NCBI GenBank assembly: GCA_009731375.1
Contig: BJOX01000257.1
Span: forward strand, 119,151-164,961
DNA: 45,811 bases
Direction of reading: 5' to 3'
Origin: Paulinella micropora
Taxonomy: Eukaryota > Cercozoa > Imbricatea > Euglyphida
The position numbers were made by a program, and so were the translations under genes. The notes under the pieces are model-generated. The model was not told the origin of the DNA. It saw only the letters and a program-made list of their open reading frames with translations, and ran no database searches. Positions within the stretch are counted from its first letter, which is position 1. Every line of letters begins with the position of its first letter. This document shows positions 1-20,066 of the stretch, piece by piece.

Positions 1-310
1 TACCTACCTACCTACCTACCTACCTACCTACCTACCTACCTATCAAGCGTATTCCCTGCTGGTGCTGTCAGACTTCCTACCTACCTACCTACCTACCTAC
101 CTACCTACCTACCTACCTACCTATTTACCTACCTACCTACCTTACCTACCTACCTACCTACCAACCTACCTACCAACCATATCCCTGCTCGTGCTGTCAG
201 GCTACCTACCTACCTACCTACCTACCTACCTACCTACCTACCTACCTAACTACCCACCTAACTAGCTTACCTACCTACCTACCTACCTACCTACCTACCT
301 ACCTACCTAC
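1..310. repeat. (TACC)n tetranucleotide array with two spacer copies
   Basis: Nearly pure CTAC/TACC repeats. They are interrupted at about 43-80 and 172-204 by two related spacers sharing TCCCTGCT.GTGCTGTCAG, so the array has a higher-order period of about 127 bp. No coding content. Confidence 0.95.
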
Positions 311-736
<426 letters not shown>

Positions 737-756
737 ACTGGTGTAGTGTAGGTGTG

Positions 757-823
<67 letters not shown>

Positions 824-842
824 CCTATATATTTATCTATCT
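737..842. repeat. (CTAT)n array upstream of retroposon copy 1
   Basis: About 80 bp of CTAT repeats directly abut the 5' truncation point of the retroposon-like copy at 843. Confidence 0.9.
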
Positions 843-1020
843 GCTTTATGGAACGAGCCCTGGCCCCGCCTGGTACTAGGGAGGTCTTGGTATCGCCTGT
901 ATCAGTCCCTTCCGTGCAAACATCACGGCTTAGCTGGGCATCGGGTTAATACTTTACCCACAGACTTCCTAGGTTGACGAAATCAGAAGCTCCTTTTTCT
1001 GACATTAGTCGATATCTCAT
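843..1020 (+). mobile_element. Retroposon-like family R1, copy 1 (5'-truncated)
   Basis: This 178-bp non-repetitive segment recurs four more times in the window (6,484; 38,733 minus; 40,207; 41,536). It starts at GCTTTATGGAACGAGCCC and ends at GTCGATATCTCAT, after which (CTAT)n begins. The longest copy extends more than 200 bp further 5', so this copy is 5'-truncated. A shared 3' end, variable 5' ends and a microsatellite tail are the known signature of LINE/SINE-type retroposition. No open reading frame of note. Whether it is a SINE or the 3' end of a LINE cannot be decided here. Confidence 0.8.
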
Positions 1021-1036
1021 CTATCTACCTACCTAC

Positions 1037-1096
<60 letters not shown>

Positions 1097-1311
1097 ATTT
1101 TAAGATCATCTGTAGATCACTTTTGAAGATCCGACGCTCTATATACATATATATATATATATATTTATATACATATTTATATATATATTTATATATATAT
1201 ATATATTTATTTATATGTATATATATATATATGTATATATATACATATATGTATATATATGTATATATATATATATAAGATCATCTGTAGGTGAGTTTTG
1301 AATATCCGACG

Positions 1312-1381
<70 letters not shown>

Positions 1382-1382
1382 G

Positions 1383-1441
<59 letters not shown>

Positions 1442-1498
1442 TTAATACAATGTGTAGGTGAGCTTTGAAGATCCGACGCTCTCAAAAAAGGTCATTTG

Positions 1499-1555
<57 letters not shown>

Positions 1556-1590
1556 ATATATATTTATCCATCTTTCTATCTTTCTATCTT

Positions 1591-1646
<56 letters not shown>

Positions 1647-1685
1647 CCTACCTACCTATATACCTTCCATCTATCTTTCTTTCTT

Positions 1686-1737
<52 letters not shown>

Positions 1738-1740
1738 ATC
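1021..1740. repeat. (CTAT)n arrays with three copies of a 38-bp spacer
   Basis: CTAT arrays are separated by three copies of a spacer containing TGTAGGTGAG.TTTGAA and GATCCGACGCT, at about 1,102-1,140, 1,277-1,313 and 1,443-1,482. A TA/TATATTTA array fills 1,141-1,276. The third block also carries CTTT units (about 1,572-1,590, 1,675-1,690). Confidence 0.9.
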
Positions 1741-1873
1741 GATCGGTAGAGTGAGGTAGTAGATGGCTAGGGAGAGCGATCTGTTGTCTATCTATCTATC
1801 CATCTGTCTATCTATCTATCTATCTATCTATATATCTATCTATCTATCTATCTATCCATCCATCCATCCATCC

Positions 1874-1924
<51 letters not shown>

Positions 1925-1949
1925 CATCTATCTATCTATCTATCTATCC

Positions 1950-2028
<79 letters not shown>

Positions 2029-2057
2029 CATCCATCCATCCATCCATCCATCCATCC

Positions 2058-2096
<39 letters not shown>

Positions 2097-2101
2097 CATC
2101 T
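1741..2101. repeat. (CTAT)/(CCAT)n array with leading spacer
   Basis: The spacer at 1,741-1,790 contains AGGGAGAGCGATCTGTTGTC, a diverged relative of the spacers in the following higher-order repeat. The rest is CTAT with runs of CCAT (about 1,855-1,877, 2,027-2,060). Confidence 0.9.
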
Positions 2102-2152
2102 AACACGTGATAAAATGAGCCAATAGATGCGTGGGGAGATAGCGATCTGTTG

Positions 2153-2198
<46 letters not shown>

Positions 2199-2219
2199 CA
2201 TCTATCTATCCATCTATCC

Positions 2220-2251
<32 letters not shown>

Positions 2252-2293
2252 GTCTATCTTCTATCTACCACGCGTGGTAGAGTGATCTTTCTT

Positions 2294-2385
<92 letters not shown>

Positions 2386-2447
2386 ATCTATCTATCTATA
2401 GAGTGAGCCAGTAGATGCGTGGGGAGACAGCCAGAGCGACCCCGATG

Positions 2448-2502
<55 letters not shown>

Positions 2503-2507
2503 GTCTG

Positions 2508-2543
<36 letters not shown>

Positions 2544-2606
2544 CCTATCTATCTATGTATAGAGTGAGCCAGTAGATGCATGGGGAGACAGTCAGAGCGA
2601 CCCCGA

Positions 2607-2705
<99 letters not shown>

Positions 2706-2753
2706 AGAGTGAGCCAGTAGATACGTGGGGAGACAGCCAGAACGACCGCGATG

Positions 2754-2820
<67 letters not shown>

Positions 2821-2962
2821 GTCTGTCTATCTATCTATCTATCTATCTATCTATCCATCTTTCTAACACGTGATAAAATGAGCCAATAGATGCGTGGGGA
2901 GATAGCGATCTGTTGTCTATCTATCTATCTATCTATCTATCCATCTATCTATCCATCTATCC

Positions 2963-3010
<48 letters not shown>

Positions 3011-3048
3011 GTCTATCTTCTATCTACCACGCGTGGTAGAGTGATCTT

Positions 3049-3134
<86 letters not shown>

Positions 3135-3202
3135 ATTCTAATCTATCTATCTATAGAGTGAGCCAGTAGATGCGTGGGGAGACAGCCAGAGCGACCCCGA
3201 TG

Positions 3203-3260
<58 letters not shown>

Positions 3261-3270
3261 CATCTGTCTG

Positions 3271-3310
<40 letters not shown>

Positions 3311-3373
3311 CCTATCTATCTATGTATAGAGTGAGCCAGTAGATGCATGGGGAGACAGTCAGAGCGACCCCGA

Positions 3374-3472
<99 letters not shown>

Positions 3473-3520
3473 AGAGTGAGCCAGTAGATACGTGGGGAGA
3501 CAGCCAGAACGACCGCGATG

Positions 3521-3587
<67 letters not shown>

Positions 3588-3729
3588 GTCTGTCTATCTA
3601 TCTATCTATCTATCTATCTATCCATCTTTCTAACACGTGATAAAATGAGCCAATAGATGCGTGGGGAGATAGCGATCTGTTGTCTATCTATCTATCTATC
3701 TATCTATCCATCTATCTATCCATCTATCC

Positions 3730-3777
<48 letters not shown>

Positions 3778-3815
3778 GTCTATCTTCTATCTACCACGCG
3801 TGGTAGAGTGATCTT

Positions 3816-3901
<86 letters not shown>

Positions 3902-3919
3902 ATTCTAATCTATCTATCT
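2102..3919. repeat. Higher-order tandem repeat, period about 765 bp
   Basis: The same ordered set of spacers recurs. AACACGTGATAAAATGAGCC lies at 2,102, 2,865 and 3,632 (steps of 763 and 767). The perfect 14-bp palindrome TACCACGCGTGGTA lies at 2,266, 3,025 and 3,792. Between them sit three variants of a GTGAGCCAGTAGATGCGTGG spacer, and all spacers are joined by CTAT arrays of slightly different length. There are two complete units and the start of a third. Unequal exchange or segmental tandem duplication is the simplest explanation. Confidence 0.9.
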
Positions 3920-5245
<1,326 letters not shown>

Positions 5246-5265
5246 AATCAGGTATTTATCACTTT

Positions 5266-5342
<77 letters not shown>

Positions 5343-5379
5343 GAGCGACCCCGATGGCAAGTCAGGTATGTATCACTTT

Positions 5380-5447
<68 letters not shown>

Positions 5448-5448
5448 G

Positions 5449-5516
<68 letters not shown>

Positions 5517-5520
5517 GAGC
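5246..5520. repeat. (GATA)n array: strand polarity switches here
   Basis: After 5.2 kb of CTAT on the plus strand the array flips to GATA at about 5,265. Two related spacers containing AGGTAT.TATCACTTTATAG (about 5,250 and 5,364) precede the two GATA blocks, and a piece of the upstream spacer (GAGCGACCCCGAT) is carried along at 5,342. Confidence 0.9.
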
Positions 5521-5654
5521 GATATGTATCACTCTGCTACATATAGATACATGCATACATGCATACATACATACATACATACATGCATACATACATACAT
5601 ACATACACGTAAGAGAGCGAGCCCGATGGTAAAGCTGGTATGTATGTATGTATG

Positions 5655-5715
<61 letters not shown>

Positions 5716-5728
5716 GTCTCTCTATCTG

Positions 5729-5784
<56 letters not shown>

Positions 5785-5949
5785 GCATGTATCTATGTAT
5801 CTATGTATCTATGTATCTATGTATCTATATATGTATATATATGTATGTATGTATTTATGTATGTAAACCAAGTGTATGTATTTATGTATGTACGTATGTA
5901 ATGTAAGGTGTGTAATGTATGTATGTATGTATGTATGTATGTATGTATG

Positions 5950-5981
<32 letters not shown>

Positions 5982-6209
5982 TGTATGTATAAATGTATGT
6001 GTAAATGTATGTATGTATAAATGTTGTATGTATGCATGTATAAATGTATAAATTCATGTATGTATGTGTGTATGTGTGTATGTATGTATGTATGTATGTA
6101 ATGTATGAATGTATGTATCTATGTATGTATGTATGTATGTATGTATGTGTGTGTAAGTATCTATGTATGCATGTATCTATGTATCTATGTATCTATGTAT
6201 CTATGCATC

Positions 6210-6243
<34 letters not shown>

Positions 6244-6437
6244 TGTATGTATGTATGTATATGTATAGGGGAAGCTCGCAGCCGCTGCGGATGACCGATG
6301 CATGCATGCATGTATGTATGTATGTATGTATGTATGTATGTATTACTATGTATGTATGTATGTATGTATGTATGTATGTATGTATCTATGTATGTATGTA
6401 TGAATATAATGTTTTTGGACTTTGTTTTGCGTCTATC

Positions 6438-6483
<46 letters not shown>
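5521..6483. repeat. (ACAT)/(TATG)n arrays with CTAT blocks
   Basis: ACAT repeats (5,546-5,606), CTAT (5,653-5,784), TATG with TCTATGTA units (5,785-6,268), TATG (6,296-6,400) and CTAT (6,437-6,483). The only unique islands are about 30 bp (5,607-5,640; 6,268-6,298; 6,405-6,436). Confidence 0.9.
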
Positions 6484-6486
<3 letters not shown>

Positions 6487-6784
6487 GTTGAGCCCGGAAT
6501 AAAACCCACAGTGCTCTGTCGGTTTATACTAGACTGTCGAACAGTCTCGAAACTCCATCTGCTTACTGGGCCCTCTGTAATGGAGGTGGGAGCTCGTTCT
6601 GCAAGGGGCGCTTATGGAACGAGCCCTGGCCCCGCCTGGTACTAGGGAGCTTTGGTATCGCCTGTATCAGTCCCTTCCGTGCAAACATCACGGCTTAGCT
6701 GGTCATCGGGTCAATACTTTATTCACAGACTTCCTTGGTTGACGAAATCAGAAGCTCCTTTTTTCTGACATTAGTCGATATCTC

Positions 6785-6786
<2 letters not shown>
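6484..6786 (+). mobile_element. Retroposon-like family R1, copy 2 (5'-truncated)
   Basis: This 303-bp copy begins CTTGTTGAGCCCGGAATAAA directly after CTAT repeats and ends in the family's constant GTCGATATCTCAT followed by (CTAT)n. It extends further 5' than copies 1, 3 and 5 and is very similar by eye to copy 4 at 40,207. It contains the small hairpin AGACTGT-CGA-ACAGTCT. Plus-strand frames stay open across part of it, but a coding role is not supported. Confidence 0.85.
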
Positions 6787-6858
<72 letters not shown>

Positions 6859-6926
6859 GTGTGTATGTTTAGGGGAGCCTCGCACTGTGATGATTGATGC
6901 TTCTCAGCAGATCTCTGATGTACTGA

Positions 6927-6959
<33 letters not shown>

Positions 6960-6970
6960 GTATACATAGA

Positions 6971-7017
<47 letters not shown>

Positions 7018-7081
7018 TTCTCGAGAAATCTGTTGTACTTAGATATATTGATAGATATATTGATAGAGAGAGAGAGAGAGA

Positions 7082-7122
<41 letters not shown>

Positions 7123-7141
7123 AGAGAGAGAGAGAGAGAGA

Positions 7142-7193
<52 letters not shown>

Positions 7194-7204
7194 GCGAGAG
7201 CGAG

Positions 7205-7260
<56 letters not shown>
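6787..7260. repeat. CTAT, TA and GA arrays
   Basis: CTAT (6,787-6,857), a 60-bp unique island (6,865-6,925) that begins GGGGAGCCTCGCA and resembles the island at 6,268, a TA array, then GA dinucleotides (6,967-7,012 and 7,064-7,260) around another short island (7,013-7,050). Confidence 0.9.
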
Positions 7261-7800
<540 letters not shown>

Positions 7801-8092
7801 TTAGCTTGTATGTATGTATGTATGTATGTATGTATGTATGCATGCATGTATGTATGTATGTATGTATGTATGTATGTATGTATGTATGTATGTATGTATG
7901 TATGCATGCATGCATGTGCATGCATGCATGTATGTATGCATGTATGTATGTATGTATGTATGTATGTATATGTGCATGTATGTATGTATGCATGCATGCA
8001 TGTATGTATGTATGTATGTATGTATGCATGCATGCATGCATGCATGTATGTATGTATGTATGTATGCATGCATGTATGTATGCATGTAGTAG
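7801..8092. repeat. (ATGT)/(ATGC)n array
   Basis: ATGT tetranucleotides with runs of the self-complementary ATGC (for example 7,901-7,930 and 8,028-8,046). Open frames on both strands translate as CMYVCMYV and HTYIHTYI and are not genes. Confidence 0.95.
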
Positions 8093-9135
8093 CTAGATAG
8101 ATAGATAGCTAGAATATTTAGATTAACTAGGGTAGATAGAGTAGCTATATATGAATAGCTAGATAGAATAGCTAGATAGAATAGATAGATAGAATAAATA
8201 GATAGAATAAATAGATAGAATAAATAGATAGAATAGATAGATAGAATAGATAGATAGAATAGATAGATACAAAATGGATAGATAGAATAGATAGATAGAA
8301 TAGATAGATAGAAAAGATAGATAGAATAGATAGATAGAATAGATAGATAGAATAGATAGATAGAATAGATAGATAGAATAGATAGATAGAATGGATAGAT
8401 AGAATGGATAGATAGAATGGATAGATAGAATGGATAGATAGAATAGATAGATAGAATAGATAGATAGAATAGATAGATAGAATATATAGATAGAATAGAT
8501 AGATAGAATAGATAGATAGAATAGATAGATAGAATAGATAGATAGAATAGATAGATAGAATAGATAGAATAGATAGGATAGAATAGATAGAATAGATAGA
8601 TAGAATAGATAGATAGAATAGATAGATAGAATAGATGGATAGAATACATGGATAGAATAGAATAGATAGGATAGAATAGATAGAATAGATAGATAGAATA
8701 GATAGATAGAATAGATAGATAGAATAGATGGATAGAATACATGGATAGAATACATGGATAGAATAGATAGATAGAATAGATAGATAGAATAGATAGATAG
8801 AATAGATAGATAGAATAGATAGATAGAAAAGATAGATAGAAAAGGTAGATAGATTAGCTAGATAGATTAGCTAGATAGAATAGCTAGATGGAATAGCTAT
8901 AATAGCTAGATAGAATAGAATGGATAGATAGAATAGATAGATAGAATAGATAGATAGAATAGATAGATAGAATAGATAGATAGAATAGATAAATAGAATA
9001 GATAAATAGAATAGATAGATAGAATAGATGGATAGAATAGATGGATAGAATAGATAGAATAGAATAGATAGAATAGAATAGATAGAATAGATAGATAGAT
9101 AGAATAGATAGATAGAATAGATAGATAGAATAAAT
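8093..9135. repeat. 13-bp minisatellite (AGATAGATAGAAT)n
   Basis: About 1 kb of a 13-mer made of two GATA units plus GAATA, with variants carrying AATGG, AAAAG or AAATA. It reads on the minus strand as a long open frame of [13 protein letters not shown], because a 13-bp unit rotates through all frames without a stop. It is a repeat, not a gene. Confidence 0.9.
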
Positions 9136-10836
<1,701 letters not shown>

Positions 10837-10846
10837 NNNNNNNNNN
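10837..10846. other. Assembly gap (10 N)
   Basis: Ten N inside a GATA array, a placeholder of arbitrary length. Confidence 1.
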
Positions 10847-11329
<483 letters not shown>

Positions 11330-11356
<27 letters not shown>

Positions 11357-11891
11357 AGATAAGATAAGATAAGATAAGATAAGATAAGATAAGATCAAGA
11401 TTAAGATTAAGATTAAGAGTAAGAGTAAGAGTAAGAGTAAGATTAGGATTAGGATTAGGATTAAGATTAAGATTAAGATTAAGATAAAGATAAAGATAAA
11501 GATAAAGATAAGATAACCCTAACTTCAATTAAGATAAGATAAGATAAGATAAAGATAAAGATAAAGATAAAGATAAAGATAATGATAACCCTAACTTCAA
11601 TTAAGATAAGATAAGATAAGATAAGATAAGATAAGATAAGATAAGATAAGATGAGATAAGATAGGATAGGATAGGATAGGATAGGATAGGATAGGATAGG
11701 ATAGGATAGGATCTAGGATCTAGGATCTAGGACATAGGACATAGGACATAGGACATAGGACATAGGACATAGGATATAGGATATAGGATATAGGATATAG
11801 GATACAGGAGGACAGGAGGACAGGAGGATAGGAGGATAGGAGGATAGGAGGGTAGGAGGGTAGGAGGATAGGAGATAGGATTAGATTAGAT

Positions 11892-11905
<14 letters not shown>
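11330..11905. repeat. Ladder of drifting 5- to 7-mer repeats
   Basis: Successive small homogeneous blocks differ from their neighbour by one or two bases: AAGAT, AAGATT, AAGAGT, AGGATT, AAGATT, AAAGAT, AAGAT, AGGAT, CTAGGAT, ACATAGG, ATATAGG, ACAGGAGG/ATAGGAGG. A 72-bp step repeats AACCCTAACTTCAATTAAGA at about 11,514 and 11,586. Confidence 0.9.
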
Positions 11906-11983
<78 letters not shown>

Positions 11984-11988
11984 AAGTC
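11906..11988. repeat. (GATA)n array
   Basis: About 75 bp of GATA abutting the R3 element; the array on the other side of R3 is in CTAT orientation. Confidence 0.9.
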
Positions 11989-12052
11989 GTTTTGGACGTG
12001 TTACCGTCATTTTGAGCCCAGGGAATTACCGCTGTTACCCTTAAATGTGGAC
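11989..12052 (+). mobile_element. R3 element, partial copy
   Basis: TTGGACGTG ... TTGAGCCCAG..AATTACCGCT.TTACCCT.AAAT.TGGA matches, with scattered differences, the first 60 bp of the 112-bp element at 22,844-22,955. Here it separates a GATA array from a CTAT array. The 3' half and 3' inverted end are missing. Confidence 0.6.
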
Positions 12053-12053
12053 A

Positions 12054-12122
<69 letters not shown>

Positions 12123-12199
12123 CATCTATCCATCTATCCATCTATCCATCTATCTATCTATCTATCTATCTATATATCTATCTATCCATCTCTCTATCC

Positions 12200-12239
<40 letters not shown>

Positions 12240-12380
12240 GTCTATCTATTCTACCTATCTATCTATCTATCTATCTATTCTACCTATCTATCTTATCTAT
12301 CTTATCTATCTTATCCATCCATTCATCCATTCATCCATCCATCCATCCATCCATCCATCCATCCATCTATCCATCTATTC

Positions 12381-12438
<58 letters not shown>

Positions 12439-12481
12439 TCCAAAATGATTGCGCTACGGGGAAGAACTTAACATACATACA

Positions 12482-12510
<29 letters not shown>
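12053..12510. repeat. CTAT/CCAT array, then ACAT
   Basis: CTAT with CCAT runs (12,120-12,150; 12,313-12,370), a 35-bp unique spacer at 12,440, then about ten ACAT units (12,471-12,508). Confidence 0.9.
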
Positions 12511-12515
<5 letters not shown>

Positions 12516-12594
12516 GTACGAGCCAGGTGCGGTGAGTGAGGAACCGGACCGGTCCAACACTATTTGGATTGACGCAGTGGTATACATATATAAT

Positions 12595-12735
12595 AGTATA
12601 TTATGCGGCTAGCCACAAATTTGACGTGTTTTGCGGGCGAGCCCCGCAAAACACGTCAAATTTTGCGCGCCGCATATCTAGTAGTTGTATCGGTAACTTG
12701 ACCAAACTTTGTGGAGGTGACCGATAAATATAAAT
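12595..12735 (+). mobile_element. Hairpin element, copy A
   Basis: Contains a perfect 21-bp inverted repeat, 12,617-12,637 against 12,643-12,663 (AAATTTGACGTGTTTTGCGG arm), with a 5-nt loop and an outer stem ATGCGGC/GCCGCAT (12,603 and 12,669). A second imperfect hairpin follows (TATCGGT ... ACCGATA, 12,689-12,726). The whole unit recurs at 14,508. It resembles a foldback or MITE-like element. No coding capacity. Confidence 0.75.
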
Positions 12736-12805
12736 ATGGATGTAAATGCATATACATCTACATATACATTTACGACCTAGCGACCTATCCAACACGATTT
12801 GGATC

Positions 12806-12808
<3 letters not shown>

Positions 12809-12901
<93 letters not shown>
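12809..12901. repeat. (GATA)n array inside the dispersed motif
   Basis: About 22 GATA units interrupt the AACACGATTTGGAT ... ATGCAGTGGTG motif at the point where intact copies read GGATTGATGCAG. Confidence 0.9.
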
Positions 12902-13029
12902 GCAGTGGTGAGATGATGTTCTGTATACATATACATACAACACTATTTGGTTTGATGCAGTGTTGAGATAATATTCTACATACATATACATACAACACAG
13001 TTTGGATTGATGCAGTGGTGGGATGATAT

Positions 13030-13160
13030 ATTCTATATACATATACATACACATACACATATACAAATACATATACATATTCCTACACGTACACATATGC
13101 ATATACATGTACATATACATATACATACATATACAAATACATATACATATACATATACAC

Positions 13161-13196
<36 letters not shown>

Positions 13197-13221
13197 GTAC
13201 ATATACATGTACATATACATG

Positions 13222-13264
<43 letters not shown>

Positions 13265-13297
13265 GCATATACATGTACATATACATACATATACATG

Positions 13298-13353
<56 letters not shown>

Positions 13354-13554
13354 TATATACATATACATATCCATGTACATATACATATACATGTACATAT
13401 ACATGTACATATACATATATAACACAGTTTGGATTGATGCAGTGGTGGGATGATATATTCTATATACGTATATATACACATATACATATACATATACATA
13501 TACATATTCCTACACGTACACATATGCATATACATATACATATACGTATACATG

Positions 13555-13595
<41 letters not shown>

Positions 13596-13620
13596 GTACA
13601 TATACATGTACATATACATG

Positions 13621-13658
<38 letters not shown>

Positions 13659-13675
13659 TATATATACATATATAT

Positions 13676-13706
<31 letters not shown>

Positions 13707-13707
13707 C

Positions 13708-13749
<42 letters not shown>

Positions 13750-13759
13750 GTACATATAC

Positions 13760-13798
<39 letters not shown>

Positions 13799-13893
13799 TA
13801 TACATATACATATACATGTACATATACATATACATGTACATATACATGTACATGTACATATACATATACATATACATGAACATGTACATATAC

Positions 13894-13957
<64 letters not shown>

Positions 13958-13969
13958 GTATCCGTATAC

Positions 13970-14031
<62 letters not shown>

Positions 14032-14068
14032 TCATATACATATTCATATACATATTCATATACATATT

Positions 14069-14116
<48 letters not shown>

Positions 14117-14139
14117 TATACTTATACATATACATATAC

Positions 14140-14189
<50 letters not shown>

Positions 14190-14213
14190 ACATACACATA
14201 CACATACACATAC

Positions 14214-14244
<31 letters not shown>

Positions 14245-14246
14245 TG

Positions 14247-14290
<44 letters not shown>

Positions 14291-14303
14291 AACATATACA
14301 TAA

Positions 14304-14340
<37 letters not shown>

Positions 14341-14358
14341 CATATACATATACATTTA
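13030..14358. repeat. (ATACAT)n hexanucleotide array
   Basis: About 1.3 kb of ATACAT, with ACATGT blocks (13,193-13,225, 13,590-13,625, 13,815-13,860) and TATTCA blocks (14,030-14,070). CCTACACGTACACATATGCA occurs twice (about 13,081 and 13,508). All six frames are open for long stretches and none is coding. Confidence 0.95.
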
Positions 14359-14392
14359 CCGACCTAGCGACCTATCCAACACGATTTGGATC

Positions 14393-14451
<59 letters not shown>

Positions 14452-14507
14452 CAGATACGATGCAGTGGTACGATGATATTCTATGGATATAAAAAGATAA
14501 TAGTATA

Positions 14508-14652
14508 TTATGCGGCTAGCCACAAATTTGACGTGTTTTGCGGGCGAGACGAGCCGGGCCGGCGAGCCCCCGCAAAACACGTCAAATTTGTCGCGCCGCA
14601 CATGTAGTTTTATCGGTAACCTGACCACATTGTGTGGAGGTGACCGATAAAT
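14508..14652 (+). mobile_element. Hairpin element, copy B
   Basis: Same architecture as copy A: identical 21-nt arms at 14,524-14,544 and 14,569-14,589, but a 24-nt GC-rich loop instead of 5 nt. It is followed by the second hairpin (TATCGGTAACC ... GGTGACCGATA, 14,612-14,650). Arms are conserved while the loop has changed. It is preceded by a split copy of the dispersed motif (14,359-14,485). Confidence 0.75.
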
Positions 14653-16652
<2,000 letters not shown>

Positions 16653-16719
<67 letters not shown>

Positions 16720-16762
16720 CCGTTTGGAGAACAAAGGGACAGGGACGAAAAATCGGTTTCAC

Positions 16763-16839
<77 letters not shown>

Positions 16840-16876
16840 CCTACCTACCTACCTACCTACCTACCTACCTACCTAC

Positions 16877-16909
<33 letters not shown>

Positions 16910-17031
16910 CATCCATCTATATATCTATCTATCTATCTATCTATCTATCTCTCTCTCTCTCTCTCATACACACACACACACACACACACACGCGCAATCA
17001 CGCACAGACACACAGACACACACACACACAC

Positions 17032-17067
<36 letters not shown>

Positions 17068-17100
17068 ACCGCAGACCACATAGCTGGATAGTATGTATGT
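16653..17100. repeat. TA, CTAT/CTAC, CT and CA arrays
   Basis: TA (16,653-16,712), unique island 16,713-16,762, CTAT with a CTAC block at 16,838-16,880, CT (16,948-16,966), then CA (16,970-17,065) with a few G variants. Confidence 0.9.
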
Positions 17101-17723
<623 letters not shown>

Positions 17724-17733
17724 NNNNNNNNNN
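17724..17733. other. Assembly gap (10 N)
   Basis: Placeholder gap inside purine-rich repeats. Confidence 1.
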
Positions 17734-17750
17734 GAAAGAAAGAAAGAGAC

Positions 17751-17795
<45 letters not shown>

Positions 17796-17820
17796 GAGAG
17801 AGAAAAGGTTAAGAAGACCT

Positions 17821-17852
<32 letters not shown>

Positions 17853-17906
17853 CAAATATATATATAAATATATATATATATCTTTCTCTTTCTTTCTTTC
17901 TTTCTT

Positions 17907-17945
<39 letters not shown>

Positions 17946-17946
17946 G
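17734..17946. repeat. GA, TA, CTTT and CT arrays
   Basis: GA with GACAGA variants to 17,805, a TA array 17,834-17,880, CTTT tetranucleotides 17,881-17,912, CT to 17,942. Confidence 0.9.
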
Positions 17947-18403
<457 letters not shown>

Positions 18404-18624
18404 NNNNNNNNNNNNNNNNNNNNNNNNNNNNNNNNNNNNNNNNNNNNNNNNNNNNNNNNNNNNNNNNNNNNNNNNNNNNNNNNNNNNNNNNNNNNNNNNN
18501 NNNNNNNNNNNNNNNNNNNNNNNNNNNNNNNNNNNNNNNNNNNNNNNNNNNNNNNNNNNNNNNNNNNNNNNNNNNNNNNNNNNNNNNNNNNNNNNNNNNN
18601 NNNNNNNNNNNNNNNNNNNNNNNN
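18404..18624. other. Assembly gap (221 N)
   Basis: Gap inside an AGT triplet array. Confidence 1.
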
Positions 18625-19460
<836 letters not shown>

Positions 19461-19599
19461 ACTTTGCTGTCGTTGTTGTTGTTATTCTTCTTTTTGTCGT
19501 TGTTCTTGTCCTTGTTGTTGTTGTTGTTGTTGTTGTTATTTTATATGTATGATGTTGTTCTCTTTGTTGTTGTTGTTACTGTTATGTTAGTAGTAGCAG

Positions 19600-19664
19600 A
19601 AGCAGCCAAGCAGAGAGAAAAACTCACTAAGAAACTGCGCAAAATCAACAAGCCCAAACAAAAG
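19600..19664 (+). CDS. Candidate exon, lysine-rich helical peptide
   Basis: After TTAGTAGTAGCAG, a usable splice acceptor, the plus strand reads about 21 codons, [19 protein letters not shown] toward the end, to a possible donor AAAAG|GTACCG at 19,665. Composition is unlike the surrounding repeats and would form a basic helix. No neighbouring exon of the same gene can be identified, and the downstream sequence is a tandem repeat made from this exon's end. The family is not recognised. It could be an exon relic rather than an expressed exon. Confidence 0.35.
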
Positions 19665-19669
19665 GTACC

Positions 19670-19755
<86 letters not shown>

Positions 19756-19863
19756 AAGTGCGCAAAATCAACAAGCCCAAGCAAAAGGTACCGATAGATC
19801 GATCGATAGATAGATGGATAGATGGATGGATGGATAGATAGATAGATAGATAGATAGATAGAC

Positions 19864-19905
<42 letters not shown>

Positions 19906-19961
19906 GTAGATAGATAGATAGAAAGTGCGCAAAATCAACAAGCCCAAGCAAAAGGTACCGT

Positions 19962-20029
<68 letters not shown>

Positions 20030-20066
20030 AAGTGCGCAAAATCAACAAGCCCAAGCAAAAGCTACC

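Larger units (their letters stand above)
12554..13470 (+). repeat. Dispersed motif AACAC.(A/G)TTTGGATTGATGCAGTGG, several copies
   Basis: Full copies begin at about 12,554, 12,938, 12,992 and 13,421 and continue as GGTGGGATGATATATTC in the last two. Two further copies (12,788-12,925 and 14,375-14,485) are split after GGAT by a GATA array and resume at ATGCAGTGGT. The spacing is irregular. No coding content is seen. Confidence 0.8.

Noticed and set aside
11511-11600. AACCCTAA words resembling telomere repeats
   Set aside because: Only two isolated copies in a 72-bp step; there is no tandem TTAGGG or TTTAGGG array.
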